From assembly GCA_032622095.1 (NCBI GenBank), contig CP136066.1, positions 44,591,835 to 44,655,834 of the forward strand: a DNA stretch of 64,000 nt, read 5' to 3'. Position numbers and translations under genes: made by a program. Origin of the DNA: Siphonodentalium dalli. Taxonomy: Eukaryota; Mollusca; Scaphopoda; Gadilida; Siphonodentaliidae. The notes under the pieces are model-generated. The model did no database searches. It saw only the letters and a program-made list of their open reading frames with translations, and was not told the origin of the DNA. Shown one piece after another: positions 52,301 through 61,300 of this stretch. Numbering within the stretch: position 1 is the stretch's first letter; each line of letters begins with the position of its first letter.

Positions 52301-55300
52301 GGACTTTCGGGCGATCGGTTTTCGACATTTTTGTTCGGGAAACCCGCGCTATATATAGAAACGGAAAGTAGAATTCCCAGAACAGACAGCGGATTATGCC
52401 GAACTTATTCGGACCACTTCGGCTTTCGGTTAAAACGTAAACAAACAGAGAAACAAATCGATGTTTATGGCAATCAACCGGAATATTCTATGTGTAATTT
52501 AACATTAAAGTTAGATTATTATACACCATTGTGACCATAAGATGTAAGCCTTTCCGATGTATATAGCATCATGTATTGATTTGCTAGGTAAATCGAGTAA
52601 AATACACCACAGATTCCCGCCACAGATCGTGGGCGTAAGTCGTGTGGTAGGATTGGTATGCAAGCGGGCTTGGACTAAACGCCAGCATCGCCATCCCAAT
52701 ATCTTAGCTGGTTTTAGTACAAGAAGACTTGGACTAGGTTTGGATGGTAAATTGTGACGTGATGCTATACCAGTTAAGTTGCTCCCTAGGGGGCTGACAG
52801 ATCTTTGTACGTCCCACCTGCTTGTGAAAGGGAGATGGGAGGACGAAAATCTGAGGTAGGATCCAGCAGCAGCGGGCGAGCATGGTCGGATCCGTGCATA
52901 GTGGAACCCACCCTCGGAACAGTATGGCACCTTGCCACAGTGACATTGGTGAAGTATGCGGCGGGGCCCCTCAAGGTCTGCATGGAACGAGGAATTTGAT
53001 TAGCCTGAACCTGCTTGACAATGGGGTGACTGAAACCGAGGCCATACGAGGAAGAAAATTGCTTGCTTTGTGACCAGTTATAAGGATCAGGAAAGTGACC
53101 TAAAAATATTCCAGGAAATTAGGTGACTGATGTGTCACATTATTACGTGTGAAATTGTGTCAGTCACTCAGTGATCTGACAAAAAAGTTATTTTGTTGGC
53201 AAACAATCTCAATGTGTATTGTATTGTAAACGAATTCATAGTGAACTATGAGCCAAGCAAAACCACACAAGTGAGTTAATTCCCAGATAAACAAAAAAGG
53301 ACCCAAACCTGATCCCTAATTTTGCTACATATGTCAACATGAAACAGATGTGTGAGTGACAATTTCAGAATTTCGACGTAAACAAAACGAATGTTGTCAC
53401 GTGGCAATTTCCTATAATCGCAATGTTGTCTCACTGGTTGAATGATCTAATACTTTCATTCTAAAACCACAAGAACAGAGATAACATAGCAACTGTGCTG
53501 TATAGGCATTCCCAAAGAGAGTTCAACACGTGAACGGCTGCATATATACAGACGAATTCAATTTCGAATTCAATTCGGAATAGTAAACCACGTGCTCCGA
53601 AACCGGAAGTTGGGGAATTACCCACAATTTTCAACATAATAAAATAGTTTTAATTTTATTTTTTGCGTAAAATAAAACAAGTGAAATTGAATGAAATTGT
53701 CACTCTGATATTATTTAATAATTATTGTGTCGTTTCCCAAAAATGAAACGATGTCACAACAAATTAAACAAATTGGAACGGAATTGTTAAATGAAGCCGA
53801 CAATAATATGTGGGTTTCAATTTTCTCATAGCGTGTACTTCCCTTCGAGTCACAAGAAAAAAAGAGATCTTGACTGGGTCCACACTTGCTTATATACATA
53901 ACAAGTGAACAAATGACCTTGACCTGCTACGTCATATAAATAATGTCAGATTCAAAAAGGTACTTAAGCTATTTCGTACCAAAATAATAAATTTTAAACG
54001 GATCTCATAGAATCCTTTCTTGTGAATAAAGATGAATATACCATGTAGTTCAGTGTGTAACGTATCTTTGAAGGGAATCTTGGTATGTGGGGATACTTTC
54101 TTATGGCGAGTCTCATAAGCATATTCATTTGCCTGTGCGACGTGACATTGACCTTGAAATCGGGTAACTTCAAGGTCAAATCGCCAATTTTGATGGGATT
54201 TCGACGAAATTTGATACGTGGGGTTAGTTTTGTCCACTGATTGTTTTGGACGGGTCCAATCGTGACCCCGACCAGACCTTGACCTTCAAAATGATCAATT
54301 CAAGGTCAAATCGGGTAAAACCGGATGGATTTCGACGGGCACGTTTGTCGGGTACTTTTGTCCGGGCAGTGTTTTTGGACCGGTCAAATCGTGACCCCAC
54401 TTGACCTTGACCTTCAAAATGGACAATTCAAGGTCAAAGCCCGGACGAAGTCGGGTCACCTTCTAGTCTTATATATATTTGAAGAAAGCTTGTGTGTGGA
54501 AGGGTGTGTGTGTGTGTGTGTCCGCGATGGACTCGAAAACGCCTCAACCGATTTTGACGAAACTTGGTACGGGTATGTAGTTTGACCCGAGGAGTAACAT
54601 GGGCCTATCCTTTTGCCCGTGCGGTGTGACCTTGACCTTCAAAACTCTCGGGATCCGCTGAGCCGAAGTGCTATATTGCCTTATACAATAACGCTCTTTA
54701 TATTTCCCATATTTGGGTTGGTTAACCGAATAACGCTCTTTATTCCCTTCGGCTTTTGTATATGAGGCTGGCGAAGCGTTTGTTTATACAATCAACGCAA
54801 CGCTTCTACGAATCTTCCATTTAATTACTGTGACTGTTCAGATTTGTTTTTTTATTCCCTTCGGCTTTTGTATATGAGGCTGTGAAGCGTTTGTTTACAA
54901 TCAACGCAACGCTTCACTGTGACTGTTCAGATTTGTTTTAGTATGCGCATTGTTTATAAACGGTCTATTGAAATGGTATTCTCGAGACATTGACATTCTT
55001 TTTGTAAATTCAGACTGTTTTATAGTTTACAATGCTATTGTGAATTCAGAGTTAACATTTGGGATGGCTTTGCAGATTTGACCCCTATTGGCACGGTCGT
55101 CTCTGCTCTCAATGAACTTATAGAAAATATTTTCCCGGATGTTGCCCAAAATATGTCTGCTCATGACTGGCTATACTAGTGCCAAAGAATGATACAGTTG
55201 ATAGGATAAACGATATTTTGTTGAACCTAATACCAGGAGAAGTCCGTTTGTTTAAGTCAGTTGACACAGTTCCGGACGAATCTAGAGGTGATTCTAAACA

Positions 55301-58300
55301 TGCTTGTAAATTTAAATTTTCAAATCAATTCTACAATAAATGCGGGCTGCAGGGTGTGCCGATGGATTCAAATTTGAAATCAAAGATGGCTGCTGGCCAT
55401 GTTTAAAAAAAATTTCGGTCAAAATAGGAGGCTCCCATCTATCTAGAGGTCACCCTGAAGATCCATATTCCTAGTGAACATACCTCATCATCTCCAAAAT
55501 CATCAGCAAAAAAATCTGACCCTAATAGGTCCTCTTTGTCCCAACTAGCTGGCAACTCACGGCTGTCAAAGTAAAACAGAGCCTTCTCCATTGCTGAAAT
55601 ATAAATTTATTGTGTTTATTATAAACCAGGCAGCAACTCGTCACTGTCAAAGTAAAACAAGGACTTCTTTTTTGCATTGCAAATTTCCCCCGGGTCATGA
55701 ATTCATGTTTATCGTGAAATTGGCTGACAAATGTCACCTAAATCATGTAATCAGGGACCTACATCTGCAGTGAAATACATTATTTAGGAACAGGTATTAA
55801 CCTTTCCATGACTGGAACTTCCTAAAAATTTGCAAATACCCTGTGCCAATGCATTCTCTTATATATGCGAGTCTCCCACAGGGAGGCTTGCATATATAAG
55901 AGAATGCATTGGCCTAACAATATTTACCTTGACATTGTAAGCCAGTGCATTCTCTTATATAAGCAAGTCTCCGTATGGGAGACTCGAATATATTAGAGAA
56001 AGTGTTGACACAAGGTCTTTATTGCTGCACTAGCGCAGCTCCCATCATGAAAAGGTTAACAGGTACATGTATGTATACCTGCATTGTTTTGTCAATGTTT
56101 CCCCATCAAAAAGGTCACAGGTTTTGAACTGTAGGAATATGATCTCTATGGGCAAAGCCAGAGTAGAGATTCATGGCATGATCTAACCATAGATATAAAT
56201 AGTAACTAACCAGGTTTGAGTGCCTTCTCCTCATTCTTGATAGCAACATCCCTCGTGAATTCCTTTAATTCTTTTTTTGGAGCTGAATAACTGTTAAGAG
56301 AATTTAATTAGTGCATAAATCCTTCAATATTAATCTATCTTAACACATTCACTGCCGACACCTATTACACGCAAAAAGTACGATAATTCATAGTCAGCAG
56401 TGAACGTGTTAACCCTTTACCCAACAGAAGGGCCCTGTGCCAATGCATTCTCTTATATATGCGAGTCGACCATAGGTCGCCTCGCATATATAAGAGAATG
56501 CATTGGCTTAACACATTAAAAATTATAAAATTGTTAAAGAATGTAAGAAAAAATGGTAAAAAGTGTTAGGCCAATGCATTCTCTTATATATGCGAGGCGA
56601 CCTATGGTCGACTCGCATATATAAGAGAATGCATTGGTACAGGGCATAACTGTAACTATCACAATGTGGTCAAGGAGCCGGTTCCAATGATATCCATATT
56701 TGTATGGTTCTATTGAGACAGACCGAAGATATTTTAGGCTGTTGAAGCTTTATTTGGCCGGTTTTGGCCGGTTTGTTGGGTAAAGCAGTCACTTCTCCCT
56801 GGGAAAACATTTGGCAGAAGTGACAAAATTTAGGGATAAGATATCTCCCAAATCGCCCTGTAGGTTGGTCCCTGGAAGCTAGTAACACTTACAATTTGCC
56901 ATCTTTGAATGATTTAATTAGAATTTGGTCTTTAGTTTTGAGTTTAGTGTCAGTGCTGCGAACATCAGGAAGCACCACAAGCACAGGTAGAGCTGTATTC
57001 TTCTTCTTATCGACATCAAACACCATCACTTTACCGACGAGCTCCTGGTTTCGTCCACGATACATCTGTCGCTTAGGGCTCTCATTCTCGGAATCACTCC
57101 CATCTGACCTGTAGAGGAAGGAAGCATTAAAGACATATTAAGAACTTTCTTCAGTGAGGGCACCATGGCATGTCAAAATACGCCCGTGGTAATTCCAACA
57201 AAGGGCCATAAATCTGGTGAAAATTGGCAGGCAGAAGTAACCAGAATGGAAAACCGTAAAAAAAACGAAGGAACACTCAATTGATTGCCCTCATAGTAGT
57301 GAACACCCATACCAAATTTCATTGAGATTTGTAGAAATGTGGTGGAGATATCTGCTCGGACGAAAAATAAAACAACATTTCCATATAAACAAAGAGAAAT
57401 ATTCTAGAATGAAAAAAACAATTGAACACTCCGTTGAATGCCCCCATAGTAGTAAATATCCATACCAAATTTCATTCAGTTCTGACAATCGGTGTTTGAG
57501 ATAAATGCTCGGACGGGCAAATTAACCAAGATTTCCAGATAAACATAGTTGAATAACTCTAGAACAGAAAATCGGCACATTGAACACTCCACTGGATTCC
57601 CTCATAGTAGTGAACGTCCATGCCAAATTTCATTCAGATTCAACAACCGGTGTTTGAGATATCTGCCCGGACAGACAGATGAATGAATGGAAGGACGGAA
57701 AAATCTGAGAAATAAAGGCCGGACGGATGGACGGACGGACAAGGTCAATCCAGTATACCCCCATTTTCTTCAAGAGCGGGGTATAATTAACCCTTTACCC
57801 AACAAAACGGCCCTGTGCCAATGCATTCTCTTATATATGCGAGTCGACCATAGGTCGCCTCGCATATATAAGAGAATGCATTGGCTTAACACATATTAAA
57901 AATGATAAAATTGTCAAAGAATGTAGAAAAATATGATAAAAATTGTTAAAAAATGTAAGGAAAAATTAGAAAATTGTTAAATAATGTAAGAAAAAATGGT
58001 AAAAAAAATATTTTTTAGGCCAATGCATTCTCTTATATATGCGAGGCGATCTATGGTCGACTCGCATATATAAGAGAATGCACTGGCACAGGGCATAACT
58101 GTAACCATCACAATGTGGTCAATGAACCGGTTCCAATGATATCCATATTTGTATGGTGTTATTAAGACAGACCGAAGATATTTTAGGCTGTTCAAGCTTT
58201 ATTTGGGCGTTTTTGGCCATTTTGTTGGGTAAAGGGTTAAGTAATTTTCACACAAAAAATTATAACTTTATTGCTCTATGATCAACCCTTCCATGACTGG

Positions 58301-61300
58301 AGCTTCCTGATTTTTTTGCTATTGGGAGACTCACATATATAAGTGAATGCACTGGCACAGGATATTTAATGCTAATACAGGTTATGTCTAAAGTTCACTA
58401 TACATGTATATACAGTACTATGATTCCGACTTCCACAAATTTCATTTCAGATTCGCCATTCCAGGCCAGTGAAACGTAATTTTTGATTATAAAAAGAATT
58501 CCACCCATAACCCTTGGAACAAACGTCGCACTACCGACGAATCGAATTTAATTATTTGAATTAGATTCGTCGGTAGTGCGACGTTTGTTGCAAATAAATG
58601 TGAGTAGACGCACTACCGACGAAGAATGCATGTGGTCAACACGAATTTAATTGGTGATGCGTCTGAGATCCGTGTTTGAAACAAACGTCGCATCACCGTC
58701 GACTTGAATTTAATTCGGAGACATGCAAACAAGCTGCATAATGATATGCTAATGAGGGAATTCCAATTGAAACTGGAAAACACCAACGAGCATGACGTAA
58801 TTTGGTGGTATTTGAATTCGAGTTGACGAAAGTGTGACGTTCGTTTCAAATTAAATGCGAGTAGACGCACTAAATAAATATTTATTCCGTTTGGAATTTG
58901 GATATACATGCTATACTGTGCATGGACGTGTGCAAATTTAACATCAATGATGGGTTGAAATTGTTCTAGTAACTTGATTTTCCAGCAATGAATTATTGGG
59001 GAATTTGTTGTTTTTAGACCAACATTTGCATATTTTCCTACTTTTGGTCCAACATTTTGACTGAAATGGCCTGTGTCCTGGTCCCTCATGACCCTCCAAA
59101 AAAACTGCTAATTATTTTCCTATGCTTCTGTTCAAAATTATGAACTTAAATGGTCATCAGTTGGAAATTTTCCAACCTTCGTGGGGGAGTCAGGTTGGAA
59201 ATTGTCAGCAATTGGAAAGCTTGAGGCCAGTCTAATGCTATATAGGTTTTTGCGGTTTTCATGTTCAAAGTTTTCTCCCGCTGTGCCAAACTATGATCGG
59301 ATTTTCAGGTTCAGATTGAGTTTTCTTCTACTGGCAGAACCAGGGTCCACCCAGTGCATGATCACAAGTCTACTGATCCATTCAGAATAGGCTATTATCC
59401 AGGCATGTGAAGGAACAGCCAAGGGGGTGCAAATTGAATTACGCAAATTTATTAGCCCCCCCCCCAACCGAGACCCTATAGCCATACGTCCCTGCCCGCC
59501 ATAGTTATTTTAGCACGTGGTTTTAGATAGGCATACTGACGCAATATATAGTGATATAGCGCATTGACCTCAACTTGCTATTAAATTGTTAAAACGGTAC
59601 GTTTTCGTATAAAAATAAACTGGACCTGATTTCTTTCAGACAAGTTCAAAGCAAAATACCACCTAAAGAATCATGTCCGACCTAAAATATGTATCAAATA
59701 CCAACGAAATAGCGATATAAAACCAATAATTTCCATTCCTCAGAATAGTAACATTAATTTCGTCTATGGAAGTCAAAAGCCACATTTTCTCACTAAATTT
59801 TACGTTTTAGAATTGATATAAAACTTCCTATTTTAGCCGTTTTGACGAAAACCCTTATGAACGCTTTATGCCATTTTAAGAAATCATTTAGATTCGTCTT
59901 GAATTAAATGCGACGTTTGTTTCAACAGACGAATTATGAATTAAACTCGAGTCTAATTCTAATTGAATTAGATTCGTCGGTAGTGCGACGTTTGTTCCAA
60001 GGGTAATCATGACATTATATGTGAAAAAGTGTAAGATCCATGTTGTTGACACACCAGTCCTCCAGAATTTTATTAATTCAATGCATATCTGTCAACTATT
60101 ACAATAAAAGGTTGTCAATAAAATGTCCTCCGACGAAGGTGGTTGGTTTGAAGGATTTATGGGTTTCAGATCCCTATACTACAAACTGGATTGTAAACTC
60201 GTCTGTTCATCATAATATTATTAATATACCATCATTTCTTAAACCTATTGTTTCTTGAACTCGGCCACTTGACAATCGCGCTATCTTTATTTCTACAATC
60301 TTTCTACTTGTCTGAGGAGATAGCTCAACAAAAGCAGATATCTGCTTGCTGCTAGATCCTCTTCCACTTTTCTATTCTACTCATGTTTCCACCATCAAAA
60401 TGTTGTTCATCATAAATGTAATATTAATTGGGGCAAATAAATATTGTTTAAATCGAACTGTAGGAGGAATTGATTGCACCAATATGATACAAAGTGCATA
60501 ATCACTAAATATGTTGCACATCTTCAATGTGTCGAGAAATGGTCAATTAACTCTAAAATAAATGAGAGGCCGATCACGATCGGCAGATGTTAACCCATCC
60601 CTTGGCGATAGTAAATTACTATGATCAGAATCATAAATGAGAGTTTTTATGTTGAATTATAGAGTATACTGTTATGTACTATTATAGACAAATGTACATA
60701 ACACAAATTATTGGAATTTATGGGTCACTCGCATTTATATAACAGATTGCACTGGTACAGGATCTGTAATGCTGCACCACCACAACCTTGGGTTAAATGT
60801 GAAAAAGGTGACCTGGACATGGAATACTTGGATTAATTGAGTCCAATTTATGTTTACAATGATAATGTATCAAATTCTACCAACAACACCCATTAAGATA
60901 AAGACACCTCACTGCTGACCCATTAATATCAATTATATAGCAGAGCTGTCAACACATTATAGGCATTGTTTATATTGAAGTCTGGCATCTCTATTAAACC
61001 AATAACATTTATAATGACCTCAGACGATCTGTAGAGTGATATACTCAGCTGTTCAATAAAGCACAGATGTTCTAGTCTACTGTTAATATAATGTGATGTG
61101 TATTGTTGAAACTTTAAAAAAATTAGATACCATAGCTTTCTTTATCTGCACATTGGCATAAGAGACCTCAGAAAATAATATAGCCTTATCAATAGCTAAG
61201 TAGTCCAAAGGCATGGAATGGAATTAGTGAATTGGGTTTAAAGTCGCTCAAAACAAATTTACCAGTACATAACACAAGATTTTGGACCGATTTAAACCAA

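Larger units (their letters stand above)
47895..54078. mobile_element. 6.2-kb element with 40-bp terminal inverted repeats, class unknown
   Basis: ATTCCCTTCAAAGATACGTT and the following 20 bases at the left are the exact complement of 54039-54078. It is inserted in a Helitron together with the 371-bp derivative. Open frames inside are short (at most about 139 codons) and none shows a transposase motif I recognise. A hAT-like relic (about 48982-49967) and an internal inverted repeat (51374-51452 with 52663-52741) lie within. Confidence 0.65.
47302..54476 (+). mobile_element. Helitron-like element, split by a 6.5-kb insertion
   Basis: Left part 47302-47523 starts TCTATTATATATTTTGGAAG plus TCTG repeats and GACCTTGACCTTGAAATCGG units. 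Right part 54079-54476 resumes with CTTGGTATGTGGGGATAC and ends with hairpin GCCCGGACGAAGTCGGGT, then CACCTTCTAG and T. Joining GATTTCGATGAAA to CTTGGTATG restores the phrase found in other units, which shows it was one element before the insertion. Confidence 0.65.

Noticed and set aside
52511-52930. 139-codon minus-strand frame inside the 6.2-kb element as its transposase
   Set aside because: It crosses an arm of the 51374/52663 inverted repeat, shows no DDE, YR or helicase motif, and overlaps other equally open frames on both strands.
54700-54950. Possible tRNA or small RNA gene because of short inverted GAAGCG/CGCTTC motifs
   Set aside because: No cloverleaf, no A and B box arrangement that I can see; it is a short tandem duplication.
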